From Zygnema cylindricum (Eukaryota > Streptophyta > Zygnematophyceae > Zygnematales > Zygnemataceae): DNA of 62,324 nt. The DNA lies in the NCBI GenBank assembly GCA_037447655.1, contig JBBHKE010001655.1, positions 126,001 to 188,324 of the forward strand. Reading direction: 5' to 3'. Shown here in pieces: positions 30,760 to 49,867 of the stretch. The notes under the pieces were generated by a model that saw only the letters and a program-made list of their open reading frames with translations, searched no databases and was not told the DNA's origin. The position numbers and the translations under genes were made by a program. Positions within the stretch are counted from its first letter, which is position 1; every line of letters starts with the position of its first letter.

Positions 30760-32491
30760 ATGTCAACTTTACCAAGAAAAAGACAAAAGAAGTACTTTAT
30801 TGCAAACAAGTTTCTTCGTGTTGGTGCGCCACTTGTCGCTATGGTATTGGTCGGATTCGGAGGCATAACTCATTTGCTGGAGGGCAGGTAATTTTTTTTT
30901 TTTTTTTTTTTTAAATTTTTTTTTTTTTTTTTTTTTCCTTTATGTAAAAAAAAAATTCTTTCATACTTCTATTCACGTTGAGACTGGTTTTCTTACTTGT
31001 CACATATCGTTCTCTTTTGCTTTGTTTTTGTTTTGTAACAAAAAAAACTAAACAAAGATATATTTTTCATTTTTGAAAGGAAAAAAAACGACAAACTCTT
31101 TTGTTTTTTCTTCTTTATCCAACATTTGGCAGAAGAGAAGTCCAGAGGGCAAAAGAGGATGAAGATTGGTTGGTTTTGCAAACTTCCAAAAATATTTCTC
31201 GAGACGGACCATTGGAAGGTGGAACTCTCCCTCGACCAAAACTCAACTTGGAAGACGAATTAAAAGTAAGATTTTGTTTCTTTTCTACCTACATTCTTTA
31301 GTTGTTTACATTTCTAGCTCTTATTTTCTTTGTTTTTTTCGGTTGTAAAATTTAGACAACCCTAAGAGTAAATCGTTTTTCTTTCTTGTAGAGTCTTTTA
31401 GAGATTTTTATGGTTTTTTGAAGTTTCTAGCCTTTTTCTTAAATGAAAGCTGTTAGTTGGCTAAGCTTTTTTGCCATAAGGGAGTCTCATTGGTTTGTCA
31501 TTTTTTAACTTATTGTCTTTTTAACAATGGTTCCATGTTAGCTACATCCATACTTGAAATATGTAATGAAAATTGCTGTATTTGATGTTCTTCTATAATT
31601 TTATGTGTGTTTTCTTTGTTTTTTACTATCTTTTAGTTATCAACAATAATGGAATTCAATGCTGAGTTTGGATTTTTTGCATCTTCTGGATGGAATTCAT
31701 CACACACCAAACAGCTCCCATAAGATGAAAATAGTATAGGACACATCTCGTCATACAGGCAAAAGTAAAGTCTACCAAAACAACAGAATATCTGAACCAC
31801 ATTTGGCGGTTCAATTTTTTTTTTTTTTGGGCTCGTTGATTGAAACTGAAGGGCACTCAATTCGTTAAGACATGAACAACATGTGAAAAGTAGCTTATTG
31901 TGAGCTGAACTTTTTTGCATATGTAAGTACATAAAAAGTACTTATAATGCATGTGGTGAAGTATCCCAACGATATGCGTACACATAAAGTACGTGTGTAA
32001 ACATACATAAAATGGATGGAAAGTACATAGGAAGTACCTATACTTTATTGTTTATTATTACTATGAACTAAAGTCGAAACTGTTTTTTTGTTTTTTAGGC
32101 TATTGAAGTTTTGTTCATTTGAACCGTTTGTTTGTTTTTTATTTTACCTTTGAGTTTTTCCTTCAAACATATATTGAACTGAATGAAAAAGCGTTACTTC
32201 AACTTCAAATACTGTGTTGTTACGATGTGTGGACTTTTGTTTTCCAAATAGTTTTATCTTTCCATTTATGTAAGAATTGAGGTAAGCACAGAGAGTTAAC
32301 TGGTACACTTTGCTACTTTTCATGAAATAGTGTGGTCACTTTAGTTTTTAATTGATACTTATGTGAATTTCATGTCGGTAGTGGTTGACAACTCCGATGT
32401 TGAGGGAGGATGGCAGAAGCTGATGGAGAAAGTGAACATCGATGATTTTGAATATAAGCCGGTACCAAAACCGAAGACTCGGAACGAATAG
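30760..32491 (+). CDS. COX16: Cytochrome c oxidase assembly protein COX16
   Basis: Three exons: 30,760-30,887, 31,133-31,265 and 32,417-32,491, 111 residues. Splice sites are GGCAG|GTAATT, ttggcag|AAG, TTAAAA|GTAAGA and gatggcag|AAG. The product is a single-pass inner-membrane protein needed for assembling complex IV (copper delivery to COX2 in yeast and human studies). Visible marks: a basic N-terminus (MSTLPRKRQKKYFIANKF), one hydrophobic segment FLRVGAPLVAMVLVGFGGI (about residues 17-36), the REVQRAKEDEDWLVLQ segment, NISRDGPLEGG, LEDELK, and the C-terminal EKVNIDDFEYKPVPKPK, which matches the family's conserved 'F-E-Y-K-x-[IV]-P+P' end. The length is normal for the family. The start ATG has a good context (accATGt). 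A poly-T stretch (30,890-30,940) begins intron 1, and intron 2 is 1,151 bp. Complete and probably functional. Confidence 0.88.
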
Positions 32492-34660
32492 ATAGGGTGA
32501 TGCTTCAAGAATGTGATACAAGGAATTTGAATTTGATTTAAGGAACTTGTTTGGAGCTTCGTTTGCTTCCATTTGCTGTTATGATTTCCCTCAACATTGC
32601 TGTCTTATGGAGTGGGTGAAGGTGAGCAATTTCTGTGACTCACAATCTTACAATCTTTGCTGTTTAGTGTCAGATCCACTATACTGCCCAGCATTACTAG
32701 AGTTAGTGAATTATTGTCGTTAATACTTCATTAGAATTAACTACACTAAATTACTTTTTGCAGCATGGCTTATTTTGGGACACTTATTTAAATAGCGTTA
32801 TTAACACTAATATATGATTTCGAGTCAGAAAAACACTTGGAATTGGAGTGTTTTACTCTAACAGTAATGGGCGGTATAGCTGATGTTTTTCATGTTTGCG
32901 AGAAGTTGAAAGCTACACCGTGAATCGTCATTAGAGTCAGGAAACTATTAGCGCGGGGTTTCTATTGGTGTTGTTATTTCTAATTCAGTTCCAAATGGTG
33001 TGGCTGATTCTGAACCGTTTGAAGAATTAGCATTGAGAACAAAAGAATTAGTGTCATGGTCACTATTTTAGCTGGGTTAAAATTTAGAGCCAGCGATAGG
33101 GTGTCGTTGATGCTAATAACCATAGACGGTGTAGATTTTATGTGGAAACTATTCATCTCTTGATTCTCGTCAAACTGAGTGTGTTTGAAGTGGTTATGGC
33201 AGGTGAACGGTGTTGTTTTAAGGCAATATTGGGATGGAAATCAACAGATCTTGTTGCCTCCTTACGTCTACTTTGATTCTTTAGGCTCTTTGGTTTGTAG
33301 GGTTTGCTTTTCATGTGAGCTTTATAGCCTCAAGCCAGATCAGCTTTAGCTTAGTGTTCACGACCACATTTTAGATTGTTTGAATTGTTGAACTTGTTGA
33401 GGTTTTTAAGGGTCAAAAGTGTTTAGGAGGTTTAAAAGATATATATGCTCATGTTGTGATGGTGCTTATTAAGTGCCATGGATAGCTTTTGAGCTTTGTT
33501 GGAGCATACAAGTAGATATTACATAATTGATCACTATCGAAGTCGATGTTGAGTTTAATGGAGATTCTCTTATTAGTTTTGAGAAAGTAAATGCCCATCA
33601 TTTGTTCCAAATCGATGTTTGATAAATGTAGGAGTTTGATCGTTATTCAATGTTATGTGCAGTAACGTATTAGAAGTTATGTATAATGACCACAGATAGC
33701 CATTGTTCTTGGTTCATATGAGGAAGGTTGTCCAGTGACGACTATGATGGCAGACATGCACCACTATTTGTGAAAGGGATATGGAGTGAAAAAGTTGCTT
33801 GACAAAGGCACATAGTGTATGGAAAACTCGAAAGCAGAAGTTAAATGATGCTGATAGTGTTTCGTTTATAAGTTCGAAGTGCTGTTAGCTATATGATCTC
33901 TAAAGTACGAGCAATTGTCTCATCTCGAATATTTCAAGTTATAAACAAAAAACAAAACGGTCATACATTTTCACCACCATGGGAAACATTATCAAATAAC
34001 CATTATCTTTGTGTCTAACTGTTCTGGTCATCATCAAACGGCACGGTCCCAGTGCAGATAATTTAAGTCAGTAATGTCCTTAACACTGACTTCTCAAATG
34101 AGTGCGACTCCTTTTACGGAAAAGTTCTAATGAATGTATGATGCTTGTTTGTAACTTGCCGTACATTATTTCTCCACTGGCTTCATTGACTTCATAATGG
34201 AATCACTGTTGCTGAGGATACTGGGATTATCTGAAGTTTCACTTGAATCACGGAATTTCCATTTGTTTGACACCATCATGTGAAAGACAACTGTGGTCAA
34301 TTTACCTGGTGCGTGATGTTCTCATAAAATGGCAGAGTCAAAAAAACCAATGATATCACTAACAAAACACACGTATGTTTCCGACAACTATGTACTTAAA
34401 ATATATATATATATTTATATATATTTATTTACATGTGTAATGATTAAAAAGACAATAGTAATTCTTCTCTACTAGTACGATTTCCATCCTGCAAAAATAA
34501 AGAGCTAGGCTTGTCAACCTGTACATATCTACCGCATCCTGTTAAAAATACCTGGAAAATTCAATAAAAGGTACGCCTGTCCCGTTGGACATGTCACTCA
34601 AAAAAAGGTCGTCAACAGTCATCCTTTAACAAGATCATCTCTATCGTCTCTTCAGTCTCC
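32492..34660. other. Intergenic between convergent COX16 and FAS2
   Basis: No gene found; only fragments under 75 codons. It contains the element at 32,914-33,133 and an (AT)n run at about 34,398-34,432. The 3' ends of COX16 and FAS2 both point into this interval. Confidence 0.55.
32914..33133. mobile_element. Family P-type terminal repeats, about 220 bp
   Basis: Left end TA-CACCGTGAATCGTCATTAGAG; right end reverse complement TA-CACCGTCTATGGTTATTAGC. The size equals that of the canonical family P copies, but the interior lacks the cacttaaaacatc core, so it is a distinct or heavily drifted subfamily. Confidence 0.6.
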
Positions 34661-37600
34661 TCACTCAACAAGCATCGGTGTTATTCTTCTAGGAATTTTT
34701 ACTGGTTGTGTAGTACCATTTTCATGTGCTTGAAGAGACCTCTTTAGGGTTGTTGACGGTGTTGTCCTTCCCTCTCCATCCTCGAAGTTTCCAATTAGTG
34801 GAGTATCAGAAATAGATGGAGAGTGGATCCGATTGCCTTGTCCTGTTTCTGTCCCTTCAGTAACCTCACTGAGATCTTTTCCAGTCGATGTTCTTTTGGG
34901 ACTTCCAGAAATACACTCTATTTCTGACAGAAGTTGAATTGTCTCGACAGATTTAGAGGGATCCGAGGTTTCGTTTGTAGGATTTACGAAAACTTCTTTA
35001 GTTGTGTCGACGGTATGAGAATTGCTCTCCTTCATCGTCTCTTCTTTCGTTGTCCTCTGACGCACTCCAAGTTGTACAAGCTCTACACAAAACATAGAAT
35101 TGAGGAGAGTACATATTGTATCAGTTTTTCAGAATAAGCCAGCCAATTGAATGCTGTATTCCCCGAATAATAGTCTTGATTTGATCTTTCCATTAGAGGT
35201 AAATAATTTGAACCTCACCAGACAATTCTCTTCACAAGCTTCGAGACTGGAATTTTTTTAACTTTCAGGGTGGTTTCTACATACAAAGTTTACTCGTACA
35301 TAAACGATTTACTCGGAAATAAAAAGGTTTTTTCATACATAAAAAGTATACTCACATGTAATTGACAAATTTGTAAACAGAAGAGTTAACTTTCGCATTG
35401 CAATCAATGATACAAAAGTAGCACTAAGAACCCATATCAAGGATCAACATTCACGTAAACTGATATAATTTTCCTCACATCAAACTTGAGCTTGATCATT
35501 CTGGGAATTTAAAGTTAACTTAAAGAACTCTAAGTTAAGTAAATGAAACTTAGCATCCATCTTAACCAACTGCGGTATCTGTAGTTTATTTAGGCAATAT
35601 GCAATGAAAAGAGCCCTATCGCCTAGGCACCAATTAGCAAAGTCGTCTTTACAAGAGTACGACAAAGGAGGAAACAACCAAAAGGAAAGAAATGAAACTC
35701 TAAAACGTAACTTAACTTAGAAATAGTGAACTGTGACACGAGTTTCATAAAATCAGTCGTTATTATGGATTTGATAAAGTGTTATTTTGCCATACTACTG
35801 TAATGTTCACCCTTTGAAACTGGACAGCGACAATTTTTTTTGTAACTATACATAGAGGATCGAACTTTTTCATTAGGATTTACCAGATCTAAACTTGCAA
35901 AATTACTCATAAATTTTGTCTTCTGTAAGCACAGGTACTGAAAATCCTTTTGGACGTGATCTTATATTGTAAACACCAAAACAAAAAAAAAAATGCAATA
36001 ACTTATAAATGAACCTGTTCATTGTTATATCTTTCACCGTCTAATAGCATATACCCAAGTGATTAAATGATATAAATGGTTCTTGGTTTTCACTACACAA
36101 TTATTCACGCAAACACAATTGTGGTGAAAGAACCCATATTGTCAATTTACATGTTGGCGATATCTTTCTCACCTGATGGAGATAAAGGTGTACCCAATTC
36201 TCCCTCATCAAAAACAACTATGGTACAATATCCATCTTGAGACGATATTGCGAGAAAACGTGCATCTGGAGACCTGCACACACTCAGCACATTAAATAGT
36301 TGGATCATTAATAGTTAAAGATTTCAGTAGGGAATAATGGCTCCAAGGTCAAAATGCCACAACATTAATACGATAATACGATTATATTGTTCAACAGTCT
36401 TCGCCAAAAATTATGTTTGAGTTTACCAAACTATTGGGAAAAATGAACGCGGGAGCCAGAATCCATAAGACCAATTCAGGTTTGGAATCCTGACTGGTCC
36501 ATTTTAATAAATCCATTTACTTTAACCCACAACTGAACAGCCTCATTTTCCTTTACGACAAACCGGCTATTGACCTTTTTCAATTTTCCGATTTGCGCAA
36601 ATTGCGCAGATATCCAATCTCATTATAAAACAAAGAGCTTTGGTACTTCCTCCCATATCTGAGAGGACTTCCATTTAATAACTCATCTGTCTGATTCAAT
36701 AGCAATAACTATCTCCGATATCAAAAAGGCATACTGGAAAAAACTGCTGGTACAAGTATCACTATTCATACCTCCATTGTCTTCTATTACAAGTCAACAC
36801 AACCTTCTTCTATACAAACCTGGGTATCTTTTAATGAAATAGTTACACCGCCATTAGTGTGGGTTCAATCTTCAAAGTTAGTGTGGGTAAACAAAATTAT
36901 GTGACCCAAATCTATGTTGGCGAGAATTTAGATGAGAGGGAATATTGTAACATAATGTGGGTTCAAAACTAGTGTGGGCCACACTATGTATTGACGAAGT
37001 CCAGACTTAAGTTCTCTAAAATAGTGTATCTGGTGGAGACTGCGTATACACGAACATTCCAAATGTATTGCATATCTTTTTTGCATTTGCAATCCTAGAA
37101 ATCTCTAGTAGCAAAACTTTATCGAGTTTATGAAAGCTTAGTTGTTCATAATCAAGTTAATAGCAAAAATTTATCAAGTTTGTGAAATTTAGTCCTTGGT
37201 ATTCAAATCTATAGAAACAAAACATTGTCGTTCATAATCAGCACAACGGACTCACCAAGCTAGATCTGTTATGGTGGCAAAATGAAGTCCCCCAACAAGA
37301 GCTATGGGGGCAACTTTTTGAGAATCGTACAAAATCACAGAATTGAGAGTTGCAACTGCAAAGACTAGTCTGTAGTGCAAAGAAAAGCTTTGACATTCTG
37401 CAAAAAAAAGCATGTCTAAGGAATTAGTTTCATTAAATATCATTAGCGACATCTAGGGCTTGCAAAAAAGTACCAGATCCAGGACTTCATCATCCTACTC
37501 AAAAGTTTGACCGCACATCTCAAAACTCTGAAACCTAGCTCCGGACAGGTAGATAATTGACAAAACATGATGAAATAGCCAAAGATGTTACTATGGAGTC

Positions 37601-40600
37601 GGTCTTACCATTCTCTTGTATTACGCCATTAGATTCTTCACTCGAATGTGGAGGCGAAAGTGCAAAAATAATTGGACAGAAACGAACGACAACTGTAGGT
37701 TTCCCTCCGGTTGGGAGGTGCATTGAAGGTCTGCATTAAAGAGACGAGCAAATCAACCGCCATAATTGTCCAAACATATCACAAAAAAAATGTCGTGGAC
37801 AAGTACTTTAATGAATGTCATACCTGGTGAGATCGGCACGGCTGTAAATGTATGATGTGTTGTTAACAGAACCTTCAGAGGTTTTTTTATGCATGCCTGC
37901 ACACTCCCATCCAGGAATTTTTTCTGTAAGATGACAAATTGACTCAAACTTATAGTTGTGTATCGCTTGAATATAGAAGTTCAGAAAACTTTATCAGGCA
38001 ATTAAGCCAATTCAAGCTCAATTGCAAAATACAAAGTCAACCACAGAGGGATTCTCCAGAGGGAACTTGTATGGTGGGACATATTTCCTTTTAAAAGTTT
38101 GTGAATGAGCTCTGAATCTGAGATCACAGCCAATCTGGCATTATGCTCACAGCCAAACAAACAGCAAAAAAACAGAACTGAGTCCATGTAACCGATTATC
38201 ACAACATCAGGTTAATTAATACCTGCAGGTACGACAAAAAATGAACCATCAGGTGACCAAGCAAGCCGTCGAAAAAACGATGGAAGGTTCTCATCGTGGA
38301 ACAAATGGAACTTTGCTTGTGAAACCTGGAAAAAGAAAAAAAAAAAAACAATCACGATTACCACTGTCAAGGATGACCTTAGAAACCCCCTGAAATGTAC
38401 AAAAAAAAGGCAAGCATCTTTGCTTAAAAACATAAAAACAAATGCTTAGAAACAGATGTTGTTTTTCTGACCTTGTTAGGGAGACTGTTAGCGTCTGTTA
38501 CTGGAGTAGTTAGCTGTTGCTCACACTCTCCTTTTGAGAGAACATGTTGGAATGTGAGATTCGGTGAAGGTTTGCCTTTGAGTTTTTGAGTAGTCAGGGG
38601 GCGGCTGTAAACCCTACAAGTTCTGTCACTGCTTTGACTCACAACAAAATGGCCGAGAGGGTCCCAGGCGACACCTTGGACATAGTGGCCATGGTCTTCA
38701 AATGTGCACTCAACGGAGCCTGAAAACAAACAAATTGACACATATTGAAACAGATTGAGTATATATGGAGGAAATGGATATGATTTCATGAAGGTGGAGA
38801 AGATAGGGATGGTTTTCTAAAGGTGGAGGAGATGGAGATTGTCTTATAAAGGTGGAGGCGATGGAGATTATCTCATAAGGTGAAGGAGATTCGTGAAGGT
38901 TGAGGAGATGTAGATAGTCTCGTAAAGGTGGAGGAGATTAAGAGTCTCATTAAGGGAGGGGAGATGGAGATTGAGAGTCTCATACTACAAGTCTGGACAC
39001 ATACAAACTGGTCAGGTCACTAAAGTGTAGTATGCATCACTGCTCATACTCTGCCTCCTCCCAGTGATAGACAGTTCATAAATTTCCAAGGAAAAATTGA
39101 TATAACAAGTGATCGTACAGTACAGTGCCCGGTACAGTACACAAAATCATAAACTAGTGTTAATAAAACTATAGTTAAGTGGCCCATAATGAGCCGGAGT
39201 TAATTCTCATAAAGTATTAAGGCCAATAATTCCCTAGCTCTCATAACAATGGGCGGAGAAGTGTCCGTACCTTTGGTGACATCCCAGATTGCAATTTTAT
39301 GATTGACTGAACCTGAAAGGAGAGTTGTCCCATCTGGTGACCATTCAAGTGCCAAAACATCTTGGCTGGGAAAGCTGCCAAAAATAAAAAAAAACTATTT
39401 TACAAACAATAAGCAACACTTGTAAAAGTCAAATCATAAAATCTTCAAGTCCTGCGACGTCTTTGAACTGTAGTGCAAATCAGCAAGAAAAAAATTGACC
39501 GGAGAAAACTAACAGAAAAAAAAAAAAAACAAAAAAAGTCAAATGTTTGCACCAACTAAATTTTTTCCTATTAAATGTCAGAGAATTTTGTGTACCTTGT
39601 TGTCTTCAGGACCTTCCAAGATGGGTACTTAGAGGTTGTTTTCACAGGTTTCCAGACAACTACTTCCCCTCCTGCAAATAAAGATCTCCCAAACAGTTGG
39701 TTCCCACAAGTATTTAACACCCCAGCCCTTACCGTTTCGAGAGAAAAAAAAAAGTACAAGTAACCCAACATCACAACACTTACCATTCAAAAGCAAAAAA
39801 CGTACAAGTAGCCTACCATCCCAGCCCTTACCTTTCAACCGAACGTAAAACACGCAATTGTTTGACCTAAAAAAACTTCATCTTGCCCTTTAGGATCCTT
39901 GCAGTACTGAAAAGTTGAGAGAATATAGCTCACCATCTGCTCCGGTTGCCAAAAGATCGCCTGCACACAAACCACCCATCTTTCAATCAAAACATCCTTC
40001 TTAATACCTTATTGTCTCCTTGTTTATAGATTCTTAGTAGAAGCGGTATTTTGAGTTTTCTAAAGAGAAGCCGTTATAATTGTCCGGGCGAGACTTCGCA
40101 TATTAGATTGTAGAAGAGCTCCATAATCAGATTATAAATATGAACCCAAGATCTCCAGGAAATAATTTCCGCAAGTGAATTAAAAAGAAAGCAATTGTTT
40201 TTCCGCATCTTTTCAGTTTCCATGGTATCAAGTTTGTTTCTTGTTTTTTTATCTTTAACGCTTTGCGAATAATAGCCAGAAATAGTCTACATACTAAACC
40301 AAATTAGGGTTTACAGTCTGACCTGAAGGAGAGAATCTTGCTATGTTGACAGCGGCATTGTGGTGACTGAGACTCGAGTGGTAAGAAGCTGTTGGGAGGC
40401 CTTCCTCGTCCACTCCAATTTCCCAAAGCTACGGTAAAAGAGAAACCAGAAGGTGACAGAAAAGAACACCAAAAAGACGAAGAAAACGAAGAAGAAGAAG
40501 GAGGAGAACAAGGTACAACATAAGCATAGATAGTAGTTCACACGTGGAGAAGAAAAAAGAGAATGATAAGGAAGAATAGCTAAAAAACGTGGTCCGGCTC

Positions 40601-41015
40601 ATCGTAAGCTCCTCCGCTCTGTTCTCTCTTCTCTCCTTTCTAATCCTTCTTTCCTCTCAGCTTCCTCCTGTCTCTCCTCTCTCCTCTCTTCTCTCTCCTC
40701 TCTCCTCTCTCCTCTCTGTATATGCAGAAATGGCGAAATATACGGTTTCCGATTCAACCTCATTCAAATTGCAAATCACAACCAAAAAAACTAAAAAAAA
40801 AAAAAGGGAAGAAGAACTTTTGAACCTTGATTTCCTTCTGCAACACCACCCAACCTAAGAAAAACAAAAGAAAACCAAATAAACAACAGTAATTATTTTC
40901 TTACCTTAATTTCCTTGTCCGAACCTGCAGTAGCGAGAATCCCGGAGTAGTGGAAGTCGAGAGAGAGCACTGGATCCTTCCCATGCCAGATAATCTGCAG
41001 CGTTTTGGCTTTCAT
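34661..41015 (-). CDS. FAS2: Chromatin assembly factor 1 subunit p60 (FAS2 / CAF-1 beta)
   Basis: Twelve exons, 553 residues: 41,015-40,905; 40,428-40,323; 39,960-39,934; 39,671-39,596; 39,374-39,271; 38,719-38,472; 38,325-38,223; 37,923-37,824; 37,730-37,609; 37,397-37,256; 36,273-36,173; 35,082-34,661. Every junction keeps frame and GT-AG. It is the WD40 subunit of CAF-1, which deposits H3-H4 on replicating DNA with p150 (FAS1) and MSI1. Marks: the N-terminus [22 protein letters not shown] blades such as [40 protein letters not shown] and [20 protein letters not shown]; and the family-specific stretch [20 protein letters not shown] then [15 protein letters not shown] and [13 protein letters not shown]. 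The last exon is a Ser/Thr/Glu-rich tail ending [13 protein letters not shown], which resembles the conserved p60 C-terminus. Exon 3 is only 27 nt. An E2F-type site lies 81 bp upstream of the ATG. Complete and probably functional. Confidence 0.93.
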
Positions 41016-41095
41016 GGCGGCACGAATAGAAAGAAGGCAGGAAGGGTGAAACCTAAAAATTTGTCCGACGAAGAGTATTTGAAATTCCTGCCTGG

Positions 41096-41119
41096 TTTCC
41101 CGCCGGAATCTCCCGCGCG
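41096..41119. promoter_or_regulatory. E2F/DP-type sites upstream of FAS2
   Basis: TTTCCCGCC at 41,096-41,104 is a perfect match to the E2F consensus TTTSSCGC, and TCTCCCGCGCG at 41,110 is a second GC-rich near match. They sit 80-105 bp before the FAS2 start codon. S-phase induction of CAF-1 subunits through E2F is documented in Arabidopsis, so conservation here is plausible. Confidence 0.65.
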
Positions 41120-43118
41120 TGGAAATAGTCAAAGAGCGATTGTTTGTGTTAATTGTGTACTTTATCGTACGAAAGTGCTGACCGGACCAACCGCTAATTT
41201 TTCGTATCGGAAGGGGTCTCGCAATAATTGACGATACGCTATTAACACGTTTTTTTACATGAAATCTGACGATATTTATTTTATAGCATCAAACCGATTT
41301 TTTTCTTCTTGAAACCTCGAGTATGTGATTGACTAATTCCATGTGAGTTCGTCACGACTAATTGAGTAATTGAATCATTGAGATACGATCGTAGCCCTTC
41401 CTTCATGAAATTAAAAATGTCGAGCTACAATGTACACCGTTCATCCCCAAAATTTGCGTATCTTTCATAAATACAATTTGTCAACATGTTAAATTTGGAA
41501 TGTTCATAGTGTGGAGAAAGGAGAGAACAGTTTCGTGGGAGTAACGCGGCTCAAACTTTCAAGAGTAGCGTAATATGGACAGTGGCACACTATTTTGTTT
41601 AAACAAAATTACAAAACCCGAAACCTTTCAAAGCTCAAAAGTCAAAACTACAAAAAGTCAAAAAGTATCCCCGACAATTTTGAAGAGAGTGACATGCCGT
41701 ATCCGTACATATTTGGCGCATAGGAAACCCGGCGCACGTAAAAAATATCCACGTGTGTCACAGCGTTCCCGATTCGCCAAAGGTTCGCAAGTGAAATCCA
41801 CGGCCTAGAATGGGATCGCGTACTGTCTACGTCAACCAGATGTCACACCCTAAACTACTGTAAACGATCTTTGTCATGCACATCCAAGCCCTCATTGTGA
41901 TACTCTTTCTTTATGCAACTTTATCTCTACTCGGTGTCCGTTGCACCTTTCTCTCACTTCAGTTTATCTCTCTTACCTCTCCCCTTCTCCTCTGCCACTG
42001 CAACTCACCTATACTCTCTCCCTCTGCAACTTATCTCACATTCCTCTCCCCCACACCTTACTTCTCTTCCCTCTTTAATCGCAACTTACATCTACTTCTA
42101 CGTGGCACCTACGAGCCATTTTTTTTTTTTTCGATATTTGTGGTTTGATCAGGTCTCGGGCTATGACCTCCTTTTCAGCAATCTCTTTCGGAAGCAGTGT
42201 GTAAACCCCGAGTATGCCCTTCAGTCTTCCCTCGTTTCGGAACGAACTGTGTAGGTTTAGGGATCAATTTTAGGTTAAGATTGTCATCTCCGCTCCGAGT
42301 TTCTCTAGACGCTTCCATCAAATACTTAACGCGCCCCTTTTCTCCCTTGAAGCTAACACTGGTTTTATGTTTGGTTGGTGACTACGAATATTCTTTCCAC
42401 CCTTTGTCCCGTGTCACACCAGTTCGCCACTGGTTTAAGCTTGGCTTCCATCATCCGCTTGGCTCTCAAGTATTTTTGTCTTATCACCCCCTCTGAGCCC
42501 CATTGCGCCAATTTGTTTCCTTAACACTGTTCAGGACACTATCGCAACTGATGCTTTCTGCTCAATGCAGGGTCTCTCTTGTTATTCCTTCGCATTGGAT
42601 TGATACTGCGCTTCTTGTGTATGTCATTAATGAAATCTTACAAATGATACGAATCATACATAAAATGACACTCAGAATAACGACCAATGACGAAAGTGCT
42701 AAAGAGAGTGTAAATCCCTTCTAAATATCCATGAAAGTACATGTAGCATACTCGATACTTTTGAAGTCAAGAGAATTGATTTACTACCCTAGCCTTCTTG
42801 AACCAGGAGAATTGACTATTAGAATAAGGGGACAAAATATTTGAATAATTTGGGTAATAGTTGTAAACACAAAAGGGAATAATCATTACACAGATGGCCT
42901 ATAGCCAATACAATGTAGTACAACAGAATACAACATATTACAACATAATAGAAGTAAACTACAATGAAGAGTATACATACAACGAAAAGTGTAGTTGGAT
43001 AAATGACCGTGGAAACAAAAACCTGATCATCTTCTTCTATTACAATGTTATGGACTAGAAGACGATTTTCCTGACAACAAAAGCTTTCGACAACAAAAAA
43101 GACTTCCACAAGCCATTC
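41120..43118. other. Intergenic between FAS2 promoter and TBCD 3' end
   Basis: No gene recognised. Frames of 90-113 codons at 41,876-42,500 are Leu/Ser/Phe-rich from a pyrimidine-rich strand, with no domain and no introns supporting them. The TBCD 3' untranslated region lies at the right end. Confidence 0.5.
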
Positions 43119-48916
<5,798 letters not shown>

Positions 48917-49867
48917 CTGCAGTCAAAACAGATAAAAGGCACAACTTTACCGCATTATTTAAGCCTTTTCTTTTATAAACTTATTCAATTTTCTCCAAAC
49001 AGCTCTGTCCTGATTTCAAGACAGACAAAACGCACAGTTTTACAGCATTATTTAAGCTTTTTCCCCTATTAAGTTTATTCAAATTTCCCCTAAATTTAAT
49101 GGTGTGTTTCAGAGCCTGTGCAATCAGTGCAAAAAATGTGCAGCATTCTTCCATGGTAAAAGTGCGAGCTTTACTATGTTTTTATCATTATGGGAAAATC
49201 TCGAACAAAATCACATTACATGCGTTTTACTCTCACAGCATAAAGCTTTTGTGGCCATTCTCAAAGCTTCTCTCACAAACCTATACCATTTCCCAGACTC
49301 ATTAAATATCACCACATTTACCAAATTTGACAAGTACCTATTACGCAACATTACTAGTCATAGCGAGAGCGGTAAACTACACCGTGGATCGCTATTAGCA
49401 GTAACTGTGACAGGTGAAGTCATGGTAGCAAATAGAGTGGAAAGAATAGGAACAGACAGAATGTTCTTTTTTGATTAATGATTAAAAATTGGTACAAAAC
49501 AAAAGGAAAGAACAAGCTAAATAGATGGAAAATATCTCGAGAGTGACCTCTCGAGAACTATACGTACTTTCCTAGTCTGAACGGGCACTTGACCTTTCGG
49601 TCAGGAGCCACGGTCAAGATTTATAAACAGATCTTGACCAGATCCTTATCACGTAAAAAGACATTGACTGTTTGAACACACAAAGACTGAAATACTGGAA
49701 TCCTAGATTCTATAGCATACTGCAGAAATCTAAATATCGAAATCCTAGATAATAGAATTCAGAATTTCGATATTAAAACATTGTCAGAAAATTAGCTTCT
49801 ATCAAAGACTACTTTTCTAACAGCCTCCCCTCTCCCTCCCCCTCCCCTCTCCCTCCCTCTCCCTCAC
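48917..49867. other. Junction interval between truncated TBCD and truncated ABC1K
   Basis: 951 bp. It starts with a diverged roughly 95-bp duplication of the TBCD acceptor region: 48,896-48,990 repeats at 48,997-49,092, sharing aacagctctgtcctg, aaggcacaactttaccgc/aacgcacagttttacagc and attatttaagc. A family P-type end (TA-CACCGTGGATCGCTATTAGC, about 49,377) follows, then AT-rich DNA and a CCCTCT tract (49,825-49,867) touching the ABC1K exon. No TBCD or ABC1K exon is detectable inside it. Confidence 0.75.

Noticed and set aside
41876-42496. Overlapping 90-113-codon frames
   Set aside because: Pyrimidine-driven Leu/Ser/Phe composition, no domain, no splice-supported extension.
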